From: Anaerolineales bacterium
GTDB lineage: Bacteria > Chloroflexota > Anaerolineae > Anaerolineales > Villigracilaceae
Direction: 5' to 3'
Length of the DNA stretch: 64,000 nucleotides
NCBI GenBank assembly: GCA_016789025.1
Contig: JAEURC010000050.1
Coordinates: 81,105 to 145,104 of the forward strand
Positions 51,731-59,672 of this stretch are shown piece after piece. Under the pieces are notes generated by a model. That model was not told the DNA's origin. It did no database searches and saw only the letters and a program-made list of their open reading frames with translations. Within the stretch, counting starts at the first letter, position 1, and each line of letters opens with the position of its first letter. A program made the position numbers and the translations under genes.

Positions 51731-52462
51731 CTATTGGAGCGACGGGAAAATATTGAGCAGTTCGCTCAACTCACGAATGGCATGATCGGGCGTATGCTCA
51801 TCGGTCAACACACCCGGCGATTCGGAGTCAGGCTCAAGGATCAAAACGGTCAAGCCATATCCTGCGCTTCGGGCTCCCACAACATCCCGAGAGGGGTTAT
51901 CGCCCACATACGCGCACTTCGCAGGCTCGACTCCGACCCGGCGGGCGGCTTCCAAAAAGATTTCAGGATTTGGTTTGCGAATCCCCACTTTCGAGGAAAG
52001 CACGACCGTTTGAAAACAGTCGGTGAGTCCATCAGCCTCGATCCAATCTGGAATCTCCTGTTCGGTGATCGTGTTGGCAATAATTCCCAGAACATACCCG
52101 CGCCGGTGCAATTCAGGAATCGCTGTCTTCACATCCGCGCGAGGGATGCGCCTACCGCCGTGGTTTCGCCATAAGCGGGTGAGTTCGCCAGATAACGACG
52201 CCACTGTTTCCATCGGATAATCCGGCAAAAGCCACTTTGTCCATAATTCTTTTTCAGAGACTTCTATCAATTGTTCCTTTGCTTGTTTGCGATAGGAACG
52301 CCAGCGCGTTTCCATCTCGTTGAAAAAATCCTGTTCAGAGAGGGGTGTCCCAATCAGCGCCATCAACTCTTTTTGAGCTTTTCCCATATATTCGGGGTCT
52401 TTTATGACGATTCGCAGGGTATTGCCCACGTCCAAGAATATTGCCTGAAATCCTTTGTCCAT
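51731..52462 (-). CDS. HAD-family hydrolase with DxGxT nucleophile motif
   Basis: I start at the ATG at 52462 (243 residues), with AAGGGAT before it; the ATG at 52477 lacks a ribosome site. HAD motifs: IFLDVGNTLRIV (nucleophile Asp; the +2 Asp is Gly), LGIIANTITEQ, GIRKPNPEIFLEA and AYVGDNPSRDVVGA. The cap region resembles the N-terminal HAD of the proteins at 40395 and 42073 (WTKWLLPDYP here, WTKWMLPDFP there), so all share an ancestor. First gene of the minus-strand operon divergent from iolB. Confidence 0.87.
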   Translation of the reverse strand: MDKGFQAIFLDVGNTLRIVIKDPEYMGKAQKELMALIGTPLSEQDFFNEMETRWRSYRKQAKEQLIEVSEKELWTKWLLPDYPMETVASLSGELTRLWRNHGGRRIPRADVKTAIPELHRRGYVLGIIANTITEQEIPDWIEADGLTDCFQTVVLSSKVGIRKPNPEIFLEAARRVGVEPAKCAYVGDNPSRDVVGARSAGYGLTVLILEPDSESPGVLTDEHTPDHAIRELSELLNIFPSLQ

Positions 52463-52512
52463 TATGCATCCCTTCATTCTTTCATTTTATGAAAAAAATC
52501 TTTCTTTTGAAG

Positions 52513-52541
52513 ATATTACGACATTTCAGAATTTTTTGCAA
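52513..52541 (-). promoter_or_regulatory. Promoter of the HAD-kinase-MFS operon
   Basis: On the minus strand TTGCAA (52541-52536), 17 bases, TAATAT (52518-52513). The -35 lies in the palindrome at 52535-52554, in the same register as at the rpiR promoter. A small inverted repeat TTTCAT-TTT-ATGAAA (52480-52494) lies in the leader. Confidence 0.7.
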
Positions 52542-52554
52542 GTAGTCTTTCAAA
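52535..52554. promoter_or_regulatory. Putative RpiR operator, copy 2 (shared by divergent promoters)
   Basis: TTTGCAAG-TAGT-CTTTCAAA. It covers the -35 of the minus-strand HAD promoter and ends three bases before the -35 of the plus-strand iol promoter. A regulator bound here could control both. Confidence 0.78.
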
Positions 52555-52557
52555 ATA

Positions 52558-52586
52558 TTGACAATTAAGAATTCAGGGAGTACACT
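52558..52586 (+). promoter_or_regulatory. Promoter of the iol operon
   Basis: TTGACA (52558-52563), 17-base spacer, TACACT (52581-52586). The expected start is near 52593, before the LacI-like mini-ORF. Confidence 0.72.
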
Positions 52587-52633
52587 GATTCGCAATTGCC
52601 CAAGAGTTCAATAACAAGCGCGAGGAGGAGCAA

Positions 52634-52813
52634 GTGCCCGAATCAATTAAGGACATTGCGAAAGAAGCTGGGGTCTATTATGTAGCCGTTTCCAGCGCGC
52701 TTGGCGGCAATCCCCTTATATCAAACGTAACAACTCGAGAAATTCGGGAAGCGAGGCTGCTAGTGCCTTTCATCTCGCAGGAGTTTCGATGTCGGCTAAT
52801 TCTTCCCCGTTGA
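52634..52813 (+). CDS. Truncated LacI-type DNA-binding domain mini-ORF (leader or remnant)
   Basis: A 59-codon frame starting with GTG at 52634 after a strong GAGGAGGAG ribosome site. It reads PESIKDIAKEAGVYYVAVSS, ALGGNPLISN, VTTREIREA and matches the N-terminal helix-turn-helix of LacI regulators (xIKDIAKxAGVSxxTVSRALNGNP). The recognition helix is altered (YYVAVSS for SxxTVSR) and no effector domain follows; the end overlaps iolB by 25 bases. It is probably what remains of a lacI-type iol regulator, possibly still translated as a leader coupling to iolB. Confidence 0.55.
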   Translation: MPESIKDIAKEAGVYYVAVSSALGGNPLISNVTTREIREARLLVPFISQEFRCRLILPR

Positions 52814-53673
52814 TCATTGCGCCAGACTTCAACCGTCCAGCCTACATTGAAATCACACCTCAATCGGCACAGTGGGAGCATTTGAGTTTTGCCGCGCGCC
52901 AATTGGACCGCGGCAACGCGTGGGAATTTGAGACTCACGAAAATGAACTGGCGTTGGTTGTATTGGGCGGGGTTTGCGAGATCGCATCGAATCACGGAAA
53001 GTGGACCGATGTCGGCAGGCGTCCCAACGTGTTTCGAGGAATGCCGTATACCTTGTTTCTTCCTCCAGAAACGCGCTTCACCGTCGAGGCAAAAAGTCAG
53101 AATTTGGATATCGCCTACGGCTGGTGCGCGGCAATGGAGACTCATCCCGCCCGTCTGGTGAGACCGGAAGAAGTCGAGATCGAGATCCGAGGCGGAGAGA
53201 ACGTCACGCGTCAGATCAATAAAATGATCCCGCCTGGGTTTCCCGCCAGCCGGTTAGTGGTGGTCGAAGTGTACACGCCCTCCGGGAATTGGAGTTCGTA
53301 TCCGCCGCATAAACATGACGAACACATCGTGGACGCCTCAGGGACGATTCTGGAAGCGGACCTCGAGGAGGTCTATTTCTATAAGATAGACCGCCCAGAG
53401 GGATTCGCTTATCAGCGCATTTACACACGCGACCGGACGCTGGACGAACTTCTTCTGGCGCGCGACAGTCATCTCATCCTCTCCCCTTATGGCTATCATC
53501 CTGTCGTTGCAGCACCCGGTTATAACTGTTATTACTTGAATATGTTAGCGGGGTCTGCTCAAACTCTTGCAGCGAGCGATGATCCCGATCACGCGTGGGT
53601 CAAGCAAACGTGGAAAGAAAAAGATCCGCGCCTGCCATTGGTCAGTTTAGATATGGAGAAAGAAGGAGCCTAG
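52789..53673 (+). CDS. iolB: 5-deoxy-glucuronate isomerase
   Basis: A 294-residue IolB: cupin-type isomerase with FAARQLDRGNAWEFETHENE, LVVLGGVCEI, YTLFLPPETRFTVEAKS, the metal-binding YPPHKHDE, EVYFYKIDRPEGFAYQRIYT and PYGYHPVVAAPGYNCYYLNM. It converts 5-deoxy-glucuronate to 2-deoxy-5-keto-gluconate in inositol breakdown. AGGAG precedes its ATG inside the LacI-like mini-ORF. First full gene of the iolB-transaldolase-iolD-iolE-iolG operon. Confidence 0.95.
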   Translation: MSANSSPLIIAPDFNRPAYIEITPQSAQWEHLSFAARQLDRGNAWEFETHENELALVVLGGVCEIASNHGKWTDVGRRPNVFRGMPYTLFLPPETRFTVEAKSQNLDIAYGWCAAMETHPARLVRPEEVEIEIRGGENVTRQINKMIPPGFPASRLVVVEVYTPSGNWSSYPPHKHDEHIVDASGTILEADLEEVYFYKIDRPEGFAYQRIYTRDRTLDELLLARDSHLILSPYGYHPVVAAPGYNCYYLNMLAGSAQTLAASDDPDHAWVKQTWKEKDPRLPLVSLDMEKEGA

Positions 53674-53674
53674 A

Positions 53675-54778
53675 ATGACAGCGTATAAAAGCAAATTACA
53701 CCAGATGACCGTGGAGTATCCCACCGACTATTGGAATGATTCGTGCTCGGTGAAGGAGCTCACCTATGCAATTGACAACGGAGCTGTGGGAGCCACATCG
53801 AATCCCACCATCGTTCACGCCGTTCTAAAACAGGAAATGGACTTGTGGGAGGACCGAATCCGCGCGCTCATTCAGGATAACCCAATCTGGTCTGAAACTG
53901 AACTCACATGGAAATTAGCGGAGGAAATGTCGGTTCACGGCGCGAGTCTTTTGAGATCTATCTTCGAGAAACATCAGGGAAAGAAGGGACGCCTTTCCAT
54001 TCAGACAAACCCAGCGTTGTATCGCAACGCAAAGGCGATCACAGAGCAGGCTGTCCATTTTGACTCGCTCGCGCCAAACATGATCGTAAAAATCCCAGTG
54101 ACAAAAGCGGGGATCGAAGCCATCGAAGAAACGACCTTCCACGGCGTATCTATCAATGCGACTGTCAGCTTCAGCGTGCCGCAGGCGGTGGCGGTGGCTG
54201 AGGCGGTCGAGCGCGGACTCCGTCGGCGGGAAGAAGCGGGAAAATCGTCCGAGCAGATGGCTCCCGTATGCACGATCATGGTCGGTCGCACAGACGATTG
54301 GATGAAGACGCTGGTCAAACGAGACGCCATCGAGATCGATCCATCCTATCTCGATTGGGCGGGAATCGCCTGCATGAAAAAAGCCTACGAGATCTACCGC
54401 CAACGCGGCTATCGAACCCGTCTGCTCGCGGCGGCATATCGTCATTTAGGACATTGGTCAGAATTCATCGGCGGCGAACTCGTCGTCTCGATGCCGCATG
54501 AGTGGCAGGTCAAAGCCAATGCCAGCGACATTGAAGTCAAAGAACGGATGAGCATTCCAGTGAACGATCAGATCGTTCAGACTCTTTACAATGAAATCCC
54601 CGACTTCCAGCGCGCCTATGATGAAGATGGCATGAGTCTGGAGGAGTTTGACGAGTACGGCGCGACCGTCCGAACCTTGCGAGGCTTTATCGGTTCTGCC
54701 CATGACCTGATGGCGAACGTGCGCGAGTTCATGCTGCCCAATCCAGATCAGAAAAAAGTAGAAACAGTAAAGGCGTAG
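53675..54778 (+). CDS. Transaldolase-family protein in the iol operon
   Basis: A 367-residue class I transaldolase-like TIM barrel: DYWNDSCSVKELTYAIDNGA, VGATSNPTIV, LSIQTNPALYRN, MIVKIPVTKAG with the Schiff-base Lys, and INATVSFSVPQAVAVAEAVE. It starts one base after the iolB stop, with GGAG from the end of iolB as ribosome site, so it is a true member of the operon. Neither iolC nor iolJ is encoded here. A transaldolase could take the dihydroxyacetone unit of unphosphorylated 2-deoxy-5-keto-gluconate and pass it to glyceraldehyde-3-phosphate; sulfofructose transaldolase does the same type of reaction. Function inferred. Confidence 0.88.
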   Translation: MTAYKSKLHQMTVEYPTDYWNDSCSVKELTYAIDNGAVGATSNPTIVHAVLKQEMDLWEDRIRALIQDNPIWSETELTWKLAEEMSVHGASLLRSIFEKHQGKKGRLSIQTNPALYRNAKAITEQAVHFDSLAPNMIVKIPVTKAGIEAIEETTFHGVSINATVSFSVPQAVAVAEAVERGLRRREEAGKSSEQMAPVCTIMVGRTDDWMKTLVKRDAIEIDPSYLDWAGIACMKKAYEIYRQRGYRTRLLAAAYRHLGHWSEFIGGELVVSMPHEWQVKANASDIEVKERMSIPVNDQIVQTLYNEIPDFQRAYDEDGMSLEEFDEYGATVRTLRGFIGSAHDLMANVREFMLPNPDQKKVETVKA

Positions 54779-54805
54779 TCTGCCTTTACTGTTTCTTTAT
54801 TTGAT

Positions 54806-54893
54806 CTCTTGCAAAAGTCGTTTTTGCCACAGAGACCACAGAGAAAAAGAGAATTTCTCAAAGGTCTCTGTGGACTCTGTGGCTGAGCAAGAG
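54806..54893. repeat. Large hairpin repeat (CCACAGAG type) between transaldolase and iolD
   Basis: CTCTTGC (54806-54812) pairs with GCAAGAG (54887-54893). Inside it GCCACAGAGACCACAGAGA (54826-54844) pairs with the reverse copy ending TGGACTCTGTGGC (54883), with one mismatch. CCACAGAG words are common in dispersed hairpin elements of several phyla. It occupies most of the 149-base gap and may lower or stabilise the message in mid-operon. Confidence 0.75.
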
Positions 54894-54927
54894 ATACTAA
54901 TGCAAGAGGTCTATTAAGGAGACGCGT

Positions 54928-56790
54928 ATGGCAACGATACGAATGACAGCCGCGCAAGCCATCATCCAGTTTTTGAAGCACCAATATATTCGGCGCGACG
55001 GGCAGGAAAGTCAGTTCTTTGCTGGAATACTTGGAATTTTCGGGCATGGCAACGTAGCGGGGATCGGGCAAGCCCTGCAACAGAATCCAGACTTCCCCTA
55101 TTTCCTCGTTCGCAATGAACAATCGGCGGTTCATCTGGCATGCGGCTTCACCAAGATGAAGAACCGCCTGCAGACCTTCGCCTGCACGTCCTCGATCGGT
55201 CCCGGCGCAACGAACATGATCACCGGCGCGGCGTTGGCGACGATCAATCGCTTACCGGTCTTGCTCTTGCCCGGCGATATCTTTGCTCGCCGCAATGTGG
55301 CTCCCGTGCTCCAGCAACTCGAATCGCCGTCCACGCAGGACATCAGCGTCAACGACGCCTTCAAGCCGGTCAGTCGTTACTGGGATCGCATCTATCGCCC
55401 CGAACAACTCATCACCTCATTGCCAGAAGTGATGCGAGCGCTGACCTCGCCCGCTGAAACAGGCGCGGTGACTCTTGCCCTGCCGCAGGATGTTCAGGCG
55501 GAGGCGTTCGACTTCCCCGAAGAATTATTCGCGCGGCGCGTCTGGCACGCCTCACGCCGGACCTCGGACCGGTTCCTGTTTTCTCAAGCCGTTGACGCCA
55601 TTCGAGCCAGCAGACACCCGTTGATCGTCGCGGGAGGCGGCGTGTTGTATAGCGAAGCCAGCGAAGCCCTCGCAAATTTCGTTGAACAGACAGGTATTCC
55701 AGTTGGAGAGACTCAAGCCGGAAAGGGTTCCCTTCCTTACAATCATCCCCAGAACCTCGGCGCAATCGGCGCGACCGGCACACTAGCCGCGAATCGCATC
55801 GCGCGTGACGCAGACCTGATCATCGGGGTCGGAACGCGTTATTCCGATTTCACCACTGCGTCCAAGACCGCGTTCCAAAATCCAGACGTGCGCTTTATCA
55901 ACATCAACGTCGCCGAGTTCGACTCGTTCAAACATTCCGCCATTCCAGTCACGGCGGATGCGCGTCTCACACTCGAAGAATTGAGCGAGTCCTTGAAAGA
56001 CTACAAAGTGGATTCGGAGTACCAGTCTCAAATCTCAGATCTCAAAGAACAATGGGAACGGGAAGTCGATCGCTTATTCCGTTTGAACAACCAGCCATTG
56101 CCTGCCCAGAGCGAAGTCATCGGCGCGATCTGGGAATCGGCTCAACCGCAAGATGTGCTCGTCTCTGCCGCGGGAAGTCACCCGGGCGACCTGCACAAAT
56201 TATGGCGAACGCGCCAACCGAATACCTATCACATGGAATATGGTTACTCGTGCATGGGCTATGAGATCCCCGGCGCCATGGGCGTGAAACTAGCGGACCC
56301 CTCGCGGGAGGTTTATGCCTTCGTCGGCGATGGAACTTATCTGATGATGCCATCTGAGATCGTGACGGCTGTGCAGGAGGACATCAAGATTATCATTGTG
56401 CTGGTCAACAATCATGGCTTTGCCAGCATCGGCGGATTGAGCCAATCGTTGGGCAGCGGTGGATTTGGCACGCGCTTCCGCGTCCGTGATTCGAAGAGCG
56501 GGCAGTTGGATGGCGAATACCTGCCTGTAGATTTTGCCGCCAACGCGCGCAGTCTGGGAGCGCATGCCATCAACACTCACACCATCGAGGAATTCCGACA
56601 AGCGTTGCAAGAGGCGCGATCCACTCCAAAGACAACGGTCATCGTGGTGGAAACCGAGCGCGACGTACGCGTCCCCGGTTACGAATCATGGTGGGATGTG
56701 GCTGTGGCGGAGACCTCTACGATAGAGGCTGTCAATCAGGCTCGCAAAGAATACGAAGAGGCGATGAAGAAAGAACGATATTTTCTGTAG
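54928..56790 (+). CDS. iolD: 3D-(3,5/4)-trihydroxycyclohexane-1,2-dione hydrolase
   Basis: A 620-residue ThDP-dependent enzyme of the IolD type: [40 protein letters not shown] (catalytic Glu), [40 protein letters not shown], and the ThDP motif [20 protein letters not shown] ending in [15 protein letters not shown]. It opens the ring of diketo-inositol to 5-deoxy-glucuronate. AAGGAG precedes the ATG. Normal length. Its stop shares the ribosome site of iolE. Confidence 0.96.
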   Translation: MATIRMTAAQAIIQFLKHQYIRRDGQESQFFAGILGIFGHGNVAGIGQALQQNPDFPYFLVRNEQSAVHLACGFTKMKNRLQTFACTSSIGPGATNMITGAALATINRLPVLLLPGDIFARRNVAPVLQQLESPSTQDISVNDAFKPVSRYWDRIYRPEQLITSLPEVMRALTSPAETGAVTLALPQDVQAEAFDFPEELFARRVWHASRRTSDRFLFSQAVDAIRASRHPLIVAGGGVLYSEASEALANFVEQTGIPVGETQAGKGSLPYNHPQNLGAIGATGTLAANRIARDADLIIGVGTRYSDFTTASKTAFQNPDVRFININVAEFDSFKHSAIPVTADARLTLEELSESLKDYKVDSEYQSQISDLKEQWEREVDRLFRLNNQPLPAQSEVIGAIWESAQPQDVLVSAAGSHPGDLHKLWRTRQPNTYHMEYGYSCMGYEIPGAMGVKLADPSREVYAFVGDGTYLMMPSEIVTAVQEDIKIIIVLVNNHGFASIGGLSQSLGSGGFGTRFRVRDSKSGQLDGEYLPVDFAANARSLGAHAINTHTIEEFRQALQEARSTPKTTVIVVETERDVRVPGYESWWDVAVAETSTIEAVNQARKEYEEAMKKERYFL

Positions 56791-56798
56791 GAGTTACC

Positions 56799-57719
56799 AT
56801 GATCAAAGTTGCAAACGCGCCATGCTCGTGGGGAGTTCTCGAATTCGATCTGGAAGGAACAGCGGCAGGATACATTCAGGTACTTGATGAAATTTCCGAA
56901 ACTGGATACATCGGCACCGAACTAGGCGACTGGGGTTTTATGCCAACCGACCCGAAACAACTGCGTGAGGAAATTCATTCGCGCGGTCTAACGTTGCTGG
57001 GTGCCTTCGTGCCTGTGGCGTTAAAAGACCCGCATGCACACGCTTTGGGCGTCGAAGTTGCGGTCCGCACGGCGCGGCTCATGGCAAAAGCGGAAGGCGA
57101 TACTGCGTTCATCGTTCTGGCAGATGACAATGGCAAGATCCCTGCGCGCACTCAGAATGCAGGGCGCATCCAGCCGGAACATGGTTTGAACGAGGTCGAA
57201 TGGAAGATCTTCGCGGAAGGCGCGGAACAAGTAGCCGCCGCAGTCAAAAGAGAATCGGGGTTGCGCACTGTCTTTCACCATCATTGCGCCGGATATGTGG
57301 AGCGTCCCATTGAAGTGGATGTGTTGATGAAATCAACCGACCCTTCCTTGCTGGGGCTTTGCTTCGATACAGGTCACTATCGCTTTGCCGGAGGCGACCC
57401 GATCTCATGCCTGCGAACGTACAAAGATCGCATCTGGCATGTTCATTTCAAGGATTGCCAGCCCGAGATTGCGGCGAGATCGCGCGCGGAAGGGTGGGAT
57501 TACTTTACATCCGTGCGCAACGGCATCTTCTGTGAACTCGGCAAAGGCGAGGTTGACTTTCCTCAGATCAAGGCTGAGTTGGAAAAGATGGGCTACGACG
57601 GCTGGATCGTCGTGGAGCAGGATGTTCTCCCCGGCATGGGCAAACCCAAAGAATCCGCCAAGCGTAACCGTGACTATCTCGCAAGCATCGGACTCGCGTC
57701 GAACGCAGTGGCGGCTTGA
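56799..57719 (+). CDS. iolE: Inosose dehydratase IolE-like
   Basis: The start is the ATG at 56799 (306 residues), with TAGGAG overlapping the iolD stop; an upstream in-frame extension into iolD is spurious. TIM barrel with [94 protein letters not shown] and VHFKDC, all typical of IolE (2-keto-myo-inositol dehydratase, Mn or Co). It acts between IolG and IolD. Confidence 0.93.
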   Translation: MIKVANAPCSWGVLEFDLEGTAAGYIQVLDEISETGYIGTELGDWGFMPTDPKQLREEIHSRGLTLLGAFVPVALKDPHAHALGVEVAVRTARLMAKAEGDTAFIVLADDNGKIPARTQNAGRIQPEHGLNEVEWKIFAEGAEQVAAAVKRESGLRTVFHHHCAGYVERPIEVDVLMKSTDPSLLGLCFDTGHYRFAGGDPISCLRTYKDRIWHVHFKDCQPEIAARSRAEGWDYFTSVRNGIFCELGKGEVDFPQIKAELEKMGYDGWIVVEQDVLPGMGKPKESAKRNRDYLASIGLASNAVAA

Positions 57720-57741
57720 TTCCATTTAAAGGAGCTTATCT

Positions 57742-58764
57742 ATGGCGACAACTGGTAATTTGCGGTTCGGAGTGATCGGCGCGGGACGCATTGGAAAGAT
57801 CCACGCGGAAAATCTTGCCACGTGCATCCCTAGCACAGAAGTGGTCACGATCGCGGACGTTAATGTAGAATCCGCGCAGGACCTTGCCACGCGCTTACGC
57901 GTCTCGTCAGCAGTGGATGATTATCACGCCATCCTCTCCGACTCATCCATTGATGCCGTTGCGATCTGCTCCTCTACCGATACCCATGCAAAGATCATTA
58001 TCGAAGCGGCGCAGGCTGGTAAACACATCTTTTGCGAGAAACCGATCGATTTTGATCTGGCAATCATCGATGCGGCGTTGGAAGCGGTGGAAAAAGCCGG
58101 GGTCAAACTGCAGATCGGCTTCAATCGGCGATTCGATTCGAACTTTCGTAAGGCGCGGATGATGATCGAAGAGGGCAAGATCGGTACGCCGCATATCATT
58201 CGAATCACAAGCCGCGACCCCGCTCCTCCGTCTCTTTCGTATGTCAAAGCCTCCGGCGGCATGTTCTTCGATATGACCATCCATGATTTTGACATGGCGC
58301 GTTATCTCAGCGGCAGTGAAGTGGACGAAGTGTATACTGCCGCGGGCGTGATGGTGGACCCCGGCATCGGCGAGGCAGACGATGTGGATACCGCTGTGAT
58401 CCTGTTGCGATTTGCCAACGGCGCGATCGGAACGATTGATAACAGCCGAAAAGCCGTCTATGGATACGATCAGCGCGTGGAAGTATTCGGCTCCGCAGGG
58501 ATGGTTCAAGCGCAGAATAACATGCCCGATAGCGATGTGTATTACAGCGCCGACGGCGTCTATTCCGCCAAGCCGTTGTACTTCTTCCTCGAACGGTACA
58601 TGGAGTCGTTCATCGCGGAAATGAAAGAGTTCGCGCGCAGCGTTCAACAAAATACAACCCCGCCCGTCGTTGGCATGGATGGACGCATTCCTGTTTTAAT
58701 GGGCATCGCCGCTAAAAAATCCTACCTGGAAAATCGCCCAGTGAAGTTGAGCGAGATCAAATAA
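57742..58764 (+). CDS. iolG: Inositol 2-dehydrogenase
   Basis: A 340-residue Gfo/Idh/MocA enzyme: RFGVIGAGRIGKIHAENLAT, AVAICSSTDTHAKIIIEAAQ, FCEKPIDFDL (conserved Lys), IGFNRRFDSNFRKARMMIEE, FFDMTIHDFDMARYLSGSEV (Asp/His pair) and RVEVFGSAGMVQAQNNMP. It oxidises myo-inositol to scyllo-inosose with NAD, the first step of the pathway. AAAGGAG is eight bases before the ATG. Last full gene of the iol operon. Confidence 0.93.
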   Translation: MATTGNLRFGVIGAGRIGKIHAENLATCIPSTEVVTIADVNVESAQDLATRLRVSSAVDDYHAILSDSSIDAVAICSSTDTHAKIIIEAAQAGKHIFCEKPIDFDLAIIDAALEAVEKAGVKLQIGFNRRFDSNFRKARMMIEEGKIGTPHIIRITSRDPAPPSLSYVKASGGMFFDMTIHDFDMARYLSGSEVDEVYTAAGVMVDPGIGEADDVDTAVILLRFANGAIGTIDNSRKAVYGYDQRVEVFGSAGMVQAQNNMPDSDVYYSADGVYSAKPLYFFLERYMESFIAEMKEFARSVQQNTTPPVVGMDGRIPVLMGIAAKKSYLENRPVKLSEIK

Positions 58765-58781
58765 ACATAGGAGCTACGCAG

Positions 58782-59044
58782 TTGAATCTGTTTCGTCGTA
58801 GTCGCACTGCGGCGGCAGTACAACTGTCCGCCAGAGATATGAAATCGTTAGGCGATGGGATGTGGGCGCCGATAGCTTGCGCGGAGATCGACGAGAAATT
58901 CCAACCGATGTTTGAATCCGTTGGCAAACCCATCACAATGGCGGTTTTTGTGCGGCGCGAGGAAGGGATGCGTCCTGCAAAGGAACCGCGTTCTTGTCTC
59001 CTGCCTTTCAGGACTTTGTCAAATTGTTCGGCGCATTGATGCGG
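58782..59044 (+). pseudogene. Frameshifted gene remnant after iolG
   Basis: From a TTG at 58782 (GGAG ten bases upstream) the frame reads MNLFRRSRTAAAVQLSARDM, then GDGMWAPIACAEIDEKFQPM and KPITMAVFVRREEG, then shifts: the protein-like continuation GTAFLSPAFQDFVKLFGALM lies in another frame up to the hemerythrin gene. So a gene has decayed by at least one frameshift and is cut short. I do not recognise the family. The first 34 bases match a repeat at 38557-38590. Confidence 0.5.
58784..58817. repeat. 34-base repeat, copy B
   Basis: It starts GAATCTGTTTCGTCGTAGTC and ends GCACTGCGGCGGCA: 29 of 34 bases equal to 38557-38590, all differences being transitions. CAGTTG at 58779-58784 and CAACTG at 58820-58825 flank it as inverted arms. 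Confidence 0.65.
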
Positions 59045-59584
59045 TCACAACCCCCAGCCTGCCAATTCCTCCGCGATCTTCAAATACTTTTCCCCCGTTC
59101 CGCGCTCGTCATCAGCGCGGTTGAAGTCTTTCAATAATTTCGTTTCCTCCTCCGCAAGGATGTTGTCTGCCATCGGGAAGAGGACGTTATCCTCCTTCTG
59201 GATGTGTTCGCGCAGAAGGGAAACATAATCGCGCGCGTGTTGGGTGAGTTCATTTCTCGCGCTCGCATCGCCTGCGTTGATTCGTTCCGCGCAGTCCACC
59301 ATGCCCTTCGTCAGGCGGCGACCTTCGACGTGTTCATCCATAAAAACGGACACGGGGTCCGCGTCTTTGGGCAGTCCGTGTTCTTCGAGGACGGTGAAGA
59401 GGATGCCTTCCTCTTTTTGGTGATGCGTCCCATCGGCGAAGTTGCGGATGAAGTCTGCCGCTTTGAGAAAAAAATCCATCGGGATGTCTCCGCCCGCTTC
59501 GAGGCGATTGGCGGCGGATTCCAGCGCGTTCAAAACTTTTTCGATGACGCGATGTTCGCTCATGAGGATGTCTGTGGTTTGCAT
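59045..59584 (-). CDS. Hemerythrin-domain protein
   Basis: A 179-residue four-helix hemerythrin-like protein: TTDILMSEHRVIEKVLNALE (first His), FADGTHHQKEEGILFTVLEE (HxxxE), FMDEHVEGRRLTKGMV, and SLLREHIQKEDNVLFPMADN (HIxKED). These residues form a di-iron site that can bind oxygen or nitric oxide, or buffer iron. It is downstream of the leuB-type gene, separated by a composite hairpin repeat. A role in protecting the nearby Fe-S enzyme LeuC is possible but speculative. Confidence 0.9.
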   Translation of the reverse strand: MQTTDILMSEHRVIEKVLNALESAANRLEAGGDIPMDFFLKAADFIRNFADGTHHQKEEGILFTVLEEHGLPKDADPVSVFMDEHVEGRRLTKGMVDCAERINAGDASARNELTQHARDYVSLLREHIQKEDNVLFPMADNILAEEETKLLKDFNRADDERGTGEKYLKIAEELAGWGL

Positions 59585-59605
59585 GATGGCTCCTGAAAAA
59601 ATATG

Positions 59606-59672
59606 TGTAGAGCGCGTTCTCTAACGCGCCTGTTGGTGTTGAGTTGGCGTTAGAGAACGCCAACTACGCGCT
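59606..59672. repeat. Composite hairpin repeat (CTCT-loop plus AGAG-loop), copy 1
   Basis: Two hairpins in tandem: GCGCGTT-CTCT-AACGCGC (59613-59630) and AGTTGGCGTT-AGAG-AACGCCAACT (59642-59665), inside outer arms beginning GTAG and ending CTAC. The loops are conserved and the stems differ but stay paired. The copy ends over the stop of the leuB-type gene at 59671. Confidence 0.85.

Noticed and set aside
52789..58764. Sulfoquinovose breakdown by the sulfo-transaldolase pathway
   Set aside because: No sulfoquinovosidase, sulfoquinovose isomerase or sulfolactaldehyde dehydrogenase is present, while four inositol pathway genes are; inositol is the better reading.
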